A DNA stretch of 64,000 nt from Candidatus Sumerlaeia bacterium. Lineage in GTDB: Bacteria > Sumerlaeota > Sumerlaeia > JADFCW01. Positions 35,294-43,558 of the stretch are shown here, one piece after another. Where the stretch lies: NCBI GenBank assembly GCA_026415575.1, contig JAOAGV010000002.1, forward strand, positions 30,308 to 94,307, given 5' to 3'. The position numbers were made by a program, and so were the translations under genes. Below the pieces are notes generated by a model. The model was not told where the DNA came from and made no database searches. It saw only the letters and a program-made list of their open reading frames with translations. How positions within the stretch are numbered: position 1 is the first letter of the stretch; the number at the start of each line of letters is the position of its first letter.

Positions 35294-35751
35294 ATGAATT
35301 GGAAATGCCCCAAGTGGTGGATATTCTGGGCGTGATGAAACAGCTGCCCCACCGTTATCCGTTCCTGTTGGTGGACCGTGTTGTGGAGTGGGAAGCCGGA
35401 AAGCGTTTGGTTGCGATCAAGAATGTTACGATCAACGAGCCGTTTTTTCAGGGGCATTTTCCGGGCGAGCCGGTCATGCCGGGCGTGTTGATCGTCGAGG
35501 CCATGGCGCAAACGGGCGGGCTGCTGATTGGTCTGTCGCGGCCGGACGAGACAGGTTTGCTCTATTTGCTGGCCAGTGTGCGCAATGCACGGTTCCGCAA
35601 GCCGGTTCGACCGGGGGATCAGTTGCGACTGGAAGTAATCAGCGACTCGGTGCGTTCGATTGCGCCGCGGGTCGAGGCGAAAGCGCGCGTGGGCGACGTG
35701 ATTGTAGCCGAAGCGGAAATAATGTTTGCCTTGGCGCGGCGCGAGAAGTAG
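35290..35751 (+). CDS. fabZ: 3-hydroxyacyl-[acyl-carrier-protein] dehydratase
   Basis: Dehydrates beta-hydroxyacyl-ACP in fatty acid synthesis and competes with LpxA for hydroxyacyl-ACP. The protein has 153 aa. The hot-dog active site reads FFQGHFPGEPVMPGVLIVEA (catalytic His and Glu). The N-terminus LPHRYPFLLVDRV is typical FabZ. Coupled to lpxC by a 4-bp overlap and followed by lpxA, the conserved lipid A gene order. Confidence 0.96.
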   Translation: MNELEMPQVVDILGVMKQLPHRYPFLLVDRVVEWEAGKRLVAIKNVTINEPFFQGHFPGEPVMPGVLIVEAMAQTGGLLIGLSRPDETGLLYLLASVRNARFRKPVRPGDQLRLEVISDSVRSIAPRVEAKARVGDVIVAEAEIMFALARREK

Positions 35752-35984
35752 GAGTTCTCAATTGAACGGCGTTGGGGGAAAACGCCGGGCGGGCTGAGGC
35801 AATACACCACAATGCTCTGAAATCGCCTCCGCGCAAGGACACGCACGCGGCGGCAACCCCGGTGATGGACTGCAATACGCATCCCCGCCGCACACAAGAA
35901 TTCTGAACGGAGAAACATCCTCTGGGCCGGAAGAAAGACATCCGAGGGCGCACACTGGAAACGCCCCAAATCCACCCCTCGGCC

Positions 35985-36752
35985 ATGATAGACCCGACGG
36001 CGCGCGTCGAGGCGGGCGTGGTAATCGAACCCTATGCCATTGTGGGCCGCCATGTCCACATTGGCGAGCAAACGCGGATTGGGGCCTTTAGCGTTATTGG
36101 CGATTATACGATTATCGGCCCCCACAACCGCATTTACCATCATGCCTCGGTGGGCACGGATTCGCAGGACCTAAAGTATAAGGGCGAACAAAGCTATCTG
36201 GTCATAGGGGAGGGAAATATCATCCGCGAGTACGCCACGCTGAACCGGGCAACCGGCGCGGGCGAAAAAACGGTGGTTGGCAACCATAGCGTGTTTATGG
36301 CCTACAGCCACCTCGCCCACAACTCGCGGGTCGGCGACCACTGCGTCATTGCCAACGCCGCCGAGATCGGCGGCCATGTCGTGGTCGAAGACTATGCGAT
36401 TCTGGGCGGACTGGCCGCCATTCACCAGTTCTGCCGCATTGGGGCACATTCCTTGGTTGGTGCCGGCAGCAAGGTGACCATGGATGTTCCGCCGTTCCTG
36501 CTGGTGGATGGCCATCCGGTGCGGCCGCAAGGCTTGAACGTTGTCGGATTGCGGCGTCGCGGATTCACACGCGAGGAAATGCGCGAGTTGGAACGCGCCT
36601 ACGAAATTGTGTATGACAGGTCGTTGCGGGTCGCCGAGGCCATTGAGCACCTGCGCCGGCAGTTCAAAGGTTCGCGCCATGTGGAGCAGATCGCCGCGTT
36701 TCTCGAACAGTCCCGGCGCGGCATTATCCGCCCGATAAAAAAGAAGAAGTAG
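35985..36752 (+). CDS. lpxA: UDP-N-acetylglucosamine acyltransferase
   Basis: Transfers the hydroxyacyl chain to UDP-GlcNAc O3. The left-handed beta-helix is formed by hexapeptide repeats, with the catalytic His in YSHLAHNSRVG and HQFCRIGAHSLVGAGSKVTMD further on. The C-terminal helical part (EMRELERAYEIVYDR) is complete. The first ATG in frame is 35985, but the typical LpxA start IHPSA lies just before it (ETPQIHPSA then Met). Translation may begin at CTG 35955, which has GAGGG 6 nt upstream. The tail is Lys-rich (IKKKK). Confidence 0.95.
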   Translation: MIDPTARVEAGVVIEPYAIVGRHVHIGEQTRIGAFSVIGDYTIIGPHNRIYHHASVGTDSQDLKYKGEQSYLVIGEGNIIREYATLNRATGAGEKTVVGNHSVFMAYSHLAHNSRVGDHCVIANAAEIGGHVVVEDYAILGGLAAIHQFCRIGAHSLVGAGSKVTMDVPPFLLVDGHPVRPQGLNVVGLRRRGFTREEMRELERAYEIVYDRSLRVAEAIEHLRRQFKGSRHVEQIAAFLEQSRRGIIRPIKKKK

Positions 36753-36795
36753 CGCACACCGCTCATCCAGCGTAACATGTAAATTCGAGGACACC

Positions 36796-37650
36796 ATGCC
36801 TTTGACCGAAGGAGAAAAGATAGGCCTGATTGCCGGCAGCGGGGAGTTTCCGATCACCTTTGCCGACGCCGCGCGCGCCAGCGGCTACAAAGTTATGGCC
36901 ATCGCCATTCAGGGCTTTGCCTCGCCCGAACTGGCCAACCATGTGGATGAAATCCACTGGCTGGGCGTGGGCCAGTTGGACACCCTGATTGCGCTGTGCC
37001 ATAAGAACAACGTGTCGAACCTAGCCCTCGCCGGCAAAATCGAACATGTGACCCTGTTCAATCTGGGAATTCCCGAAACGCGCGTCATCCGCCTGTTGAT
37101 GCGGCTGAGCGACCGCCGGGCCCAGTCGCTGGCCCGGGCGTTGATTGAAGAATTGGAGAGCGAAAACATTCATGTGCTCGATTCCTCGCTCTTTCTCAAA
37201 CCGCTTATGCCGCCCGAAGGCCTTCTAACGCCGCGCCGTCCGTTGCAGAAGCGCGAGAAGCGCGCCATCGAGTTCGGCTGGCCGCTCGCCCGCAAAGTCG
37301 CCGAGCTGGACATCGGCCAGAGCTTGATTGTCAAGGATGGCATGGTGGTGGCGGTCGAGGGGGCCGAAGGGACGGATAAGGCCATTCTCCGCGCAGGCGA
37401 GCTGGCCGGCCCCGGTACGGTCGTCATCAAAGTCAGCCGCCCGCGCCAGGATTTCCGCTTCGATCTGCCGGTGGTTGGCATCCAGACTATTCGGACCATG
37501 AGCGAGGCCAAAGCGTCGGCGCTGGCCATTTCGGCGGGCGAAACCATCCTCCTTAATCGCGAAGCGGTGACTGCCCTGGCCGAGGAATCGAATATTGCAA
37601 TTATTGCCCAGACGGACTCGCCGGCCAACGGAGGGAAAATGCCATGCTAG
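36796..37650 (+). CDS. lpxI: UDP-2,3-diacylglucosamine pyrophosphatase (LpxI type)
   Basis: Hydrolyses UDP-diacyl-GlcN to lipid X; LpxI replaces LpxH in alphaproteobacteria, Planctomycetes and others. The protein has 284 aa. N-terminal domain: KIGLIAGSGEFPITFADAAR. C-terminal domain (old DUF1009): DIGQSLIVKDGMVVAVEGAEGTDKAI, then VVIKVSRPRQDFRFDLPVVG. Those are family landmarks. It follows lpxA by 43 bp and its end overlaps the next gene by 7 bp. Confidence 0.95.
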   Translation: MPLTEGEKIGLIAGSGEFPITFADAARASGYKVMAIAIQGFASPELANHVDEIHWLGVGQLDTLIALCHKNNVSNLALAGKIEHVTLFNLGIPETRVIRLLMRLSDRRAQSLARALIEELESENIHVLDSSLFLKPLMPPEGLLTPRRPLQKREKRAIEFGWPLARKVAELDIGQSLIVKDGMVVAVEGAEGTDKAILRAGELAGPGTVVIKVSRPRQDFRFDLPVVGIQTIRTMSEAKASALAISAGETILLNREAVTALAEESNIAIIAQTDSPANGGKMPC

Positions 37651-37958
37651 CACCCAAACGTTCCAACACAGTGTATGACGTCATTGCGGTGTCGGTGGGC
37701 ACCTTCTTCTTCCTGCTGTTTCTGCTTGTGTCGTTTCGACGCGAGCTCGGGCCGACCAGCGGCTTCGCCGGTCTGTTTATCCTCGTCATGATACTCGGAG
37801 CCATTGCCGCCGGCATCGGCGCTTTGCTCTCCCGCAGCTCGCGGGCACAAGACCGCCGGCTCGGGCTGATTTTGATTTCCGAGGGGGCGGTCCTGATTGT
37901 GCTGGTTCTCATTGCTTGGGCGTTCATGGGACCGACAGACCTGCCGCCGTTGAATTGA
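37644..37958 (+). CDS. Small three-helix membrane protein
   Basis: 104 aa, unrecognised. Three hydrophobic segments (about residues 11-30, 40-62, 75-95) with an Arg-rich loop (SRSSRAQDRR) after the second. It starts inside the end of lpxI (7-bp overlap), so it is likely co-translated with the lipid A genes. A role in the envelope is only guessed from position. Confidence 0.7.
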   Translation: MLAPKRSNTVYDVIAVSVGTFFFLLFLLVSFRRELGPTSGFAGLFILVMILGAIAAGIGALLSRSSRAQDRRLGLILISEGAVLIVLVLIAWAFMGPTDLPPLN

Positions 37959-38066
37959 ACGCCTCGACCGGATGTGGGGCAGCCGGCATTTTGAGTTTTT
38001 CATCCAAACACAACGCAATCTATTTCGGGCCTTTCCATCTTTCCTATTTGCCTGCCATAATCACTC

Positions 38067-38876
38067 ATGTGTGCAAAAGAGCCATTGGATTTTGAACGGA
38101 TCGAACAGGTCGCGCGCGAGGCGCACCGCGCCGGCGGACGGATTCTGCGCCGCCATTTTCGCCGCCTGACCACCATCGAATTCAAGGGCCGCAACGACGC
38201 CGACCTGATTACCGTTGCCGACCGCGAATCGGAAGCGGCGATCATGGCGATTATTCGCCGCGCGTTTCCCGACCACGGAATTCTTGCCGAGGAATCGGGC
38301 GAAAGCCGCCCGCACGGCTCCACGAGCACCACCCAGTGGGTGATTGACCCGCTCGACGGAACGACAAACTTCGCCCATGGACTGGCCTACTACTCGATTT
38401 CCATCGGCGTCGTGCACGAGGGACGGACGGTTCTCGGCAGTGTCTCCTGTCCGCAGCTGGGCGAGTTCTTCTTTGCGCGGCGCGGCGGCGGCGCCACACT
38501 CAACGGCCGCCCCATTCGCGTCTCGACCGTCCCGTCGTTGCAGCGCAGTCTGGTGGTCACCGGCTTTCCCTACGACAGCCGCCAGCGCGCCGACCGCTAT
38601 CTGGCACAGTGGCGTGCCGTTATGATGAAAGCCCACGGATTGCGGCGGCTGGGCTCGGCCGCCATTGATCTGTGCTATGTAGCCGCCGGCATTTTCGATG
38701 CCTACTATGAAGAGTCGCTCAACCCGTGGGACTGGGCGCCGGGGGCGCTGATTGTTGAGGAAGCCGGCGGCCGCGTTACCGACTACGCAGGGCGGCCGTT
38801 TGATCCCGACATGAAGCAATGCCTCGCCACCAACGGCTACGTGCACGATGAGATGCTGCACGTGCTGAATGTATAA
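38067..38876 (+). CDS. Inositol monophosphatase family protein
   Basis: 269 aa. Magnesium-dependent, lithium-sensitive phosphatase superfamily. The metal motifs are all present: DLITVADRESE, ILAEESGE, WVIDPLDGTTNF and the C-terminal NPWDWAPGALIVEEAGG. Members act on inositol phosphate, 3'-phosphoadenosine phosphate or similar compounds; SuhB is the closest common name but the substrate cannot be read from sequence. It follows the lpx genes after 108 bp. Confidence 0.93.
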   Translation: MCAKEPLDFERIEQVAREAHRAGGRILRRHFRRLTTIEFKGRNDADLITVADRESEAAIMAIIRRAFPDHGILAEESGESRPHGSTSTTQWVIDPLDGTTNFAHGLAYYSISIGVVHEGRTVLGSVSCPQLGEFFFARRGGGATLNGRPIRVSTVPSLQRSLVVTGFPYDSRQRADRYLAQWRAVMMKAHGLRRLGSAAIDLCYVAAGIFDAYYEESLNPWDWAPGALIVEEAGGRVTDYAGRPFDPDMKQCLATNGYVHDEMLHVLNV

Positions 38877-39073
38877 ACCCCGGCGTTTGGAATCCCCATT
38901 TCCGTTTGCCCATCTTCGGTCTGCTGATATTGTCCATTCCGGCGCCGAGAGCATAGTGCATTCAGCGGGCTGAAAATGCGCCGCAAAAGTGAAAAAATAC
39001 AGGTCGAAGTAAAATGTGCACTGCGTGCGGCAAGATGAAATATGAGTTCCATGCGCCGAAAAAGATTAAAGAT

Positions 39074-39105
39074 TATACTTGATTATGTGCATATATAGCC
39101 ACATA
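39074..39105 (+). promoter_or_regulatory. Candidate ars operon promoter/ArsR operator
   Basis: A TATACT -10-like box (39074-39079) is followed by the inverted repeat TATGTG-N10-CACATA (39084-39105), 33 bp before the arsR start. An ArsR-family dimer bound there would block transcription at the promoter. No clear -35 box is seen. The surrounding 261-bp gap is AT-rich and otherwise empty. Confidence 0.5.
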
Positions 39106-39137
39106 GTCTCAGCTGAATTGCATAGGGAGGAACTGAA

Positions 39138-39464
39138 ATGTCCCGAAGCCTGCTGCGCATGAAAGCCAACGTACTCAAATCTTTGGCCCACCCGACACGT
39201 CTTGCAATGATCGAGTATTTGGGAGCGGCGGGCGAGCGGTGCGTCTGCGAAATCGCCGAGCATGTCGAAGGCGCCGGCGACCGCACGACCATCTCGAAAC
39301 ATCTTGCCGTTCTTCGTGCCGCCGGTCTGGTGAGCGATCGAAAGGAAGGCCTGAAGGTCTTTTATCGCCTCAATTGTCCGTGTGTTCGAAGATTCCTGTC
39401 GTGTATCGAGCAGATGGTTGTGGAGCGCGTGCGAAGAGAGCACAAAGCGCTGCTGGCCAAATAG
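39138..39464 (+). CDS. arsR: ArsR/SmtB-family arsenic-responsive repressor
   Basis: 108 aa winged-helix repressor. LAHPTRLAMIEYLG opens the domain. RCVCEIAEHV carries a CxC pair in the alpha-3 region, similar to the ELCVCDL metal box of E. coli ArsR. RTTISKHLAVLRAAGLVSDRKEG is the recognition helix and wing. A further CPC pair (LNCPCVRRF) lies in the C-terminal part, which could add thiol ligands for As(III). First gene of the arsenic cluster. Confidence 0.93.
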   Translation: MSRSLLRMKANVLKSLAHPTRLAMIEYLGAAGERCVCEIAEHVEGAGDRTTISKHLAVLRAAGLVSDRKEGLKVFYRLNCPCVRRFLSCIEQMVVERVRREHKALLAK

Positions 39465-39466
39465 AC

Positions 39467-39586
39467 GTTGGACCGCCGGCGGCTCGCCGGTGCTTTAGAC
39501 GTGCGTGTGAGAAAAAGGTTGGGTTTGGCGGATGCAATTTGGCAGGGATAGCGGTTGGAACACCGGCGAGCCGCCGGCGGTCCAAC
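39467..39586. repeat. 120-bp element with 26-bp perfect terminal inverted repeats, copy 1
   Basis: Begins GTTGGACCGCCGGCGGCTCG and ends with the exact inverse of its first 26 bp. It lies 3 bp after arsR and 37 bp before the thioredoxin gene. No coding capacity. Its only other copy in the window is at 42517-42636, in the same operon. Confidence 0.92.
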
Positions 39587-39623
39587 GGCCGCCAATAGTA
39601 TAGAGAGCAAGGAGGTCCGCACA

Positions 39624-39863
39624 ATGAAGATTCAAGTTCTGGGCGTCGGGTGTCCCAAATGCAAACAGCTGGAGGCCAATGCAAAAGAGGCGCTTCGGCT
39701 TCTGGGCATGAATGATCCGGTCGAGAAAGTAACCGACATTCGCGAGATCATGAAATTCGGCGTCATGATGACCCCGGCGCTCGCGATTGACGGAAAAGTG
39801 GTGCTGTCCGGCAAGGTCGCCTCGCCTGCCGAAATTCAATCGGCCATCACGTCGGCGCTATAG
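39624..39863 (+). CDS. Small thioredoxin-family redox protein
   Basis: 79 aa, starting MKIQVLGVGCPKCKQLEANA: a glutaredoxin-sized thioredoxin fold with a CPKC active site. VMMTPALAIDGKVVLSGKVAS contains the cis-proline loop. These match the redox-active disulfide protein 2 (MTH895/TM0996-like) family often found beside ArsP/DUF318 permeases. GGAGGT lies 8 nt upstream of the ATG. It may deliver electrons to, or hand As(III)/thiols to, the adjacent permease; this is inferred. Confidence 0.9.
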   Translation: MKIQVLGVGCPKCKQLEANAKEALRLLGMNDPVEKVTDIREIMKFGVMMTPALAIDGKVVLSGKVASPAEIQSAITSAL

Positions 39864-39911
39864 TGGCCGGACGGCATGGGCCAGATGGACTGAATAGACA
39901 GGGCGGGCGCC

Positions 39912-41219
39912 ATGGACAAAAGGGAGTGGAAAACATTTGCCGCGCTGGCGGGGATTTTTCTCCTCGCCTACTTTTTGCCGCTGGGCAATCCCAAAGTATC
40001 AAACGCCGTGCTCGAGGCGTTTCGTCTGCTCCAGTGGTATGCGCGCGAGCATACACTGGCATGTGTCGTGCCGGCGATGTTCATCGCAGGGGCGATCTCA
40101 ACGTTTCTCTCGCAGGCATCGGTTCTGCGCTATCTGGGACCGAATTCACCCCGCGTGCTGGCCTATACGGTCGGCTCGGTTTCCGGCATCATCCTCGCGG
40201 TCTGTTCGTGCAGCGTGCTGCCGATGTTTGCGGGCATTTACTCGATGGGCGCGGGACTGGGGCCGGCCTGTGCCTTTTTGTATTCGGGGCCGGCAATCAA
40301 CGTGATGGCGATTTTTCTCTCCGCGCGCGTGCTGGGTTGGGACTTGGGCGTGGCGCGCGCCGTGGGGGCGATCTCCTTTGCATTTATCATCGGACTTTTG
40401 ATGGCATTTATTTTTCGTCGCAGCGAAAAAGTGCGGCTCGACATGGCCATGCAAATGCCCGAACCGCCACGACCGCGCCGCCGACTTTGGCAGACGTCGC
40501 TTTACTTCCTCTGCATGATCCTCTTTCTCGTTTTCAGCGACTGGTATAACACCAACGACGTGACGATCCGCATGAAGGACGGCTCCACCGTCACCGCCAA
40601 TGTTCGCTACAAGACCACCGACGCCCTCGACGTTCAGGAGTATCTTGCCGACGGTTCGCTCTCGACCGAAACCCGCCGCATCGCCCGCGCCGACATCGCC
40701 GGGATCGCGCCCGTGCCCAGCCTCACCATGACCATCCACGGCATCAAGTGGTATCTGGCCGGCGCCATGGGGCTGGCCGTGCTGGCCATGCTGGCCGCGT
40801 GGTTCACGCGCGACGAGGTCAGGGAGTGGCTCCACGCGACGTGGGACTTCGGCAAGATGATCGTGCCGCTGCTGTTCGGCGGCGTGTTTGTGACGGGTTT
40901 CATCGGCGCGCTGATTCCGGAGAAGTATGTGGCGACGCTGGTGGGCGGCGACAGTCTGGCCGCCAACTTCATCGCCTCGTTCGTCGGCATGATCTGGTAT
41001 TTTGCCACACTGACCGAAATCCCCATAACCGAGATGTTGCTGCGGTTGGGCATGGGACGCGGGCCGGCGCTGGCGTTGCTTCTCGCCGGACCGGCGCTAT
41101 CGCTGCCCAGCATGCTGGTGATCTACCGAATTGTCGGGTTCCGAAAGACTTTGGTTTTCTGTTTGTTGACTGTTGTCATGTCCACCATCGTAGGGATGAT
41201 CTTCGGATGGATGGTGTAG
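39912..41219 (+). CDS. ArsP/DUF318-type permease with inserted soluble domain
   Basis: 435 aa, two bundles of membrane helices. The first contains VCSCSVLPMFAGIYSMGAGLG and YSGPAINVMAIFLS. The second contains LTEIPITEMLLRLGMGRGPALALLLAGPALSLPSMLVIY. These are DUF318 landmarks; ArsP members export trivalent methylarsenicals. Between the halves, about residues 200-250 form a soluble, beta-rich insert (VTIRMKDGSTVTANVRYKT). It lies between two thioredoxin genes and upstream of arsM, whose methylated products would be its expected cargo. I infer methylarsenite export. Confidence 0.88.
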   Translation: MDKREWKTFAALAGIFLLAYFLPLGNPKVSNAVLEAFRLLQWYAREHTLACVVPAMFIAGAISTFLSQASVLRYLGPNSPRVLAYTVGSVSGIILAVCSCSVLPMFAGIYSMGAGLGPACAFLYSGPAINVMAIFLSARVLGWDLGVARAVGAISFAFIIGLLMAFIFRRSEKVRLDMAMQMPEPPRPRRRLWQTSLYFLCMILFLVFSDWYNTNDVTIRMKDGSTVTANVRYKTTDALDVQEYLADGSLSTETRRIARADIAGIAPVPSLTMTIHGIKWYLAGAMGLAVLAMLAAWFTRDEVREWLHATWDFGKMIVPLLFGGVFVTGFIGALIPEKYVATLVGGDSLAANFIASFVGMIWYFATLTEIPITEMLLRLGMGRGPALALLLAGPALSLPSMLVIYRIVGFRKTLVFCLLTVVMSTIVGMIFGWMV

Positions 41220-41333
41220 TTTGAAACAAGGGGCGGAAAGTGAAGCAGACTTGCTGCAACCCATAACCATGTGCATCCCGCCGTCGAGTAAGCCAAGGCG
41301 CTTTTCGGGGTTGGGACAAAGGAGAGGCCGCGT

Positions 41334-41771
41334 ATGAAACCCAAAGCCGCAATTGCTGTCGCAGCCATTATCTTGGCTGCGGGTCTTGTTGTCGCTGTCA
41401 AACAAGCACAACAACGGAGCCGCTCGGACAGTGGGGCAACCGCTTCCCGCTCGGAGTTTCCGCCCCCGCCCGCCACACTGCCCCGCCTGCTCGACATCGG
41501 GGCCGGCAAGTGCATTCCCTGCAAGATGATGGCGCCGATTCTGGACGGCTTGAAGAAAGAATATGAGGGACGGATGGATGTCGTCGTAATAGATCTGACT
41601 GAACACCCGGAGGCCAGCCGGTTCTACGATATCAGTCTCATTCCCACGCAGATTTTTTACGACGCGTCGGGAAAGGAACTGTGGCGCCACGAGGGCTTCA
41701 TCGCCAAAGAGGATATTCTCGCCAAATGGAAAGAACTGGGGTTCGACTTCCAGAAGGATGCGGACAAGTGA
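41334..41771 (+). CDS. Membrane-anchored or exported thioredoxin-like protein
   Basis: 145 aa. N-terminal hydrophobic helix (residues 5-22), then a thioredoxin fold: LLDIGAGKCIPCKMMAPILDGLK has the CIPC active site and ISLIPTQIFYDASGKEL the cis-Pro loop. It is probably a periplasmic reductase re-reduced by the CcdA-like protein encoded 29 bp downstream. Same direction as the arsenic genes. Confidence 0.9.
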   Translation: MKPKAAIAVAAIILAAGLVVAVKQAQQRSRSDSGATASRSEFPPPPATLPRLLDIGAGKCIPCKMMAPILDGLKKEYEGRMDVVVIDLTEHPEASRFYDISLIPTQIFYDASGKELWRHEGFIAKEDILAKWKELGFDFQKDADK

Positions 41772-41800
41772 CGGCAGCCGCGAGAGGAGCGCATTAGGCG

Positions 41801-42499
41801 ATGGAGCAACTCTTCACGGCATTAACGCGCGCCATGGAAGGGACTGCAGTTGTGGCTTTGGCCGCCTCGTTTGTCTGGGGCATCCTGAGCATTCTGCTCA
41901 GCCCGTGCCATCTGGCCAGTATTCCGCTGATCATCGGTTTCATTGACGCCCAGGGACAAATGACCACGCGACGGGCGTTTTCGCTTTCTGCGCTGTTTGC
42001 CGGCGGCATATTGATGACGATCGCGATGATTGGGACGATTACGGCTGCCGCCGGCCGGATGCTGGGCGATCTGGGTCCCTATGCCAATTACTTTGTGGCG
42101 CTGATCTTTTTTGCCGTGGGACTGTATTTGTTCGATGTGTTTCCGATGCCTTGGTCGGGTCCCGACACCGCGCGGATGAAACGAAGGGGGCTGTGGGCGG
42201 CCTTTTTGCTTGGCCTGATCTTTGGCGTGGCCATCGGCCCGTGCACTTTCGCCTACATGGCGCCGATGCTGGCCGTGACGTTCAAGTTGGCCGCCACACA
42301 ATTGCTTTACGGCATACTTCTGCTGCTTGCCTACGGCCTCGGACACTGTTCGGTGATTGTGCTGGCGGGAACGTCCACAGAGTGGGTCCAGCGTTACTTG
42401 AATTGGAATGAGCAATCAAAAGGCGCGCTGATTTTGAAGCGCGTATGCGGCGCCTTGGTGATTTTAGGCGGTCTGTATCTGATTTATATCGCAAGATAA
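41801..42499 (+). CDS. CcdA/DsbD-type thiol-disulfide membrane transporter
   Basis: 232 aa with six membrane helices. The two redox cysteines lie in the family positions: LLSPCHLASIPLIIGF in helix 1 and AIGPCTFAYMAPMLAV in helix 4. CcdA carries reducing power from cytosolic thioredoxin to the periplasm, usually for cytochrome c maturation. No cytochrome c genes are nearby; the adjacent periplasmic thioredoxin is the likely acceptor, making this a reductant line for arsenic handling. Confidence 0.92.
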   Translation: MEQLFTALTRAMEGTAVVALAASFVWGILSILLSPCHLASIPLIIGFIDAQGQMTTRRAFSLSALFAGGILMTIAMIGTITAAAGRMLGDLGPYANYFVALIFFAVGLYLFDVFPMPWSGPDTARMKRRGLWAAFLLGLIFGVAIGPCTFAYMAPMLAVTFKLAATQLLYGILLLLAYGLGHCSVIVLAGTSTEWVQRYLNWNEQSKGALILKRVCGALVILGGLYLIYIAR

Positions 42500-42516
42500 G
42501 GGAGGCGCTTGCCGCG

Positions 42517-42636
42517 GTTGGACCGCCGGCGGCCCGCCGGTGCTTTACGCGTGTGTGCGAGGAGAAAGGTTGGGTAGGCGGACGCAATTTGGCAAGGATA
42601 ACGGCTGGAACACCGCCGAGCCGCCGGCGGTTCAAC
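42517..42636. repeat. 120-bp element with terminal inverted repeats, copy 2
   Basis: Same length and about 87% identical to the copy at 39467. Starts GTTGGACCGCCGGCGGCCCG. Its inverted ends now have a few mismatches. It lies 17 bp after the ccdA stop and 20 bp before arsM, so it makes up nearly the whole intergenic gap. Confidence 0.9.
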
Positions 42637-42655
42637 CTCGGTTCATACATTCAGA

Positions 42656-43519
42656 ATGGTGGCAAAGAAGAAGAAAATCCAGTCCGCGGAGACCGTCCGC
42701 GAATCGGTTCGCAAAGGCTACGGCGAGATCGCGCAGGCCGGCTTGTCGTGCTGCGCGTCGTCCTGCTGCGGCGCGCCGCAGCCCGCGCAACTGGCCGAGG
42801 CCATCGGCTATAGCCAAAAGGACCTGGCCGTGTTGCCCGAAGGGGCCAACATGGGATTGTCCTGCGGCAATCCGACGGCGCTGGCCTCGCTCCGGCCCGG
42901 CGAAGTCGTGCTCGATTTGGGCAGCGGCGGCGGATTTGATTGCTTCATTGCCGGACCCAAGGTCGGCCGCAAAGGCCGCATCATCGGCGTGGACATGACG
43001 CCCGAGATGGTCGCCAAGGCGCGAAAGAACATCGCGGCCTATACCCGGCGGACAGGATTAAGCAACGTCGAGTTCCGCCTCGGGGAAATCGAGCATTTGC
43101 CGGTGGCCGATTCGAGCGTGGACGTCGTGATCTCCAACTGCGTCATCAACCTGTCGCCCGACAAACCGCAGGTCTGGCGCGAGATCGCGCGCGTGTTGAA
43201 ACCCGGCGGCCGCGTCGCCGTCTCCGATCTTGCCTTGCTGAAGCCTCTTCCGCCGGAAGTGACCGAGATGGTCGTGGCGCTGATCGGCTGCATCGCCGGC
43301 GCGGTGCTGGTCGAAGAAACGCGGCGCATGGTCGAGGCTGCCGGGCTGACGGAGATTGTGCTCACTCCCAAAGCCGACTACATCGAATCCATGACCCAAT
43401 GGCAGGATCCGCTGTATCAGAAGATTATGGCCCACCTTCCGCCGGGCGCCAAGCCGTCGGATTTCATCACGAGTTTGGAAGTCCGTGCCCGAAAGCCCGC
43501 CGGGCCCTGTTGCGCATAA
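42656..43519 (+). CDS. arsM: Arsenite S-adenosylmethionine methyltransferase
   Basis: 287 aa. Methylates As(III) using SAM. The diagnostic NMGLSCGNPTALASLRPGE leads into the SAM motif VVLDLGSGGGFD. A Cys-rich N-terminus (LSCCASSCCG) and LIGCIAGAVL supply further conserved cysteines for As(III). The short Cys-rich front is common in bacterial ArsM. No strong ribosome site is seen before the ATG at 42656, which directly follows the repeat element. Products would be exported by the ArsP-like permease or lost as gas. Confidence 0.95.
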   Translation: MVAKKKKIQSAETVRESVRKGYGEIAQAGLSCCASSCCGAPQPAQLAEAIGYSQKDLAVLPEGANMGLSCGNPTALASLRPGEVVLDLGSGGGFDCFIAGPKVGRKGRIIGVDMTPEMVAKARKNIAAYTRRTGLSNVEFRLGEIEHLPVADSSVDVVISNCVINLSPDKPQVWREIARVLKPGGRVAVSDLALLKPLPPEVTEMVVALIGCIAGAVLVEETRRMVEAAGLTEIVLTPKADYIESMTQWQDPLYQKIMAHLPPGAKPSDFITSLEVRARKPAGPCCA

Positions 43520-43558
43520 GATTCAAGGAATCGCGGAGAAAAGGAGCACCGAATCCCC

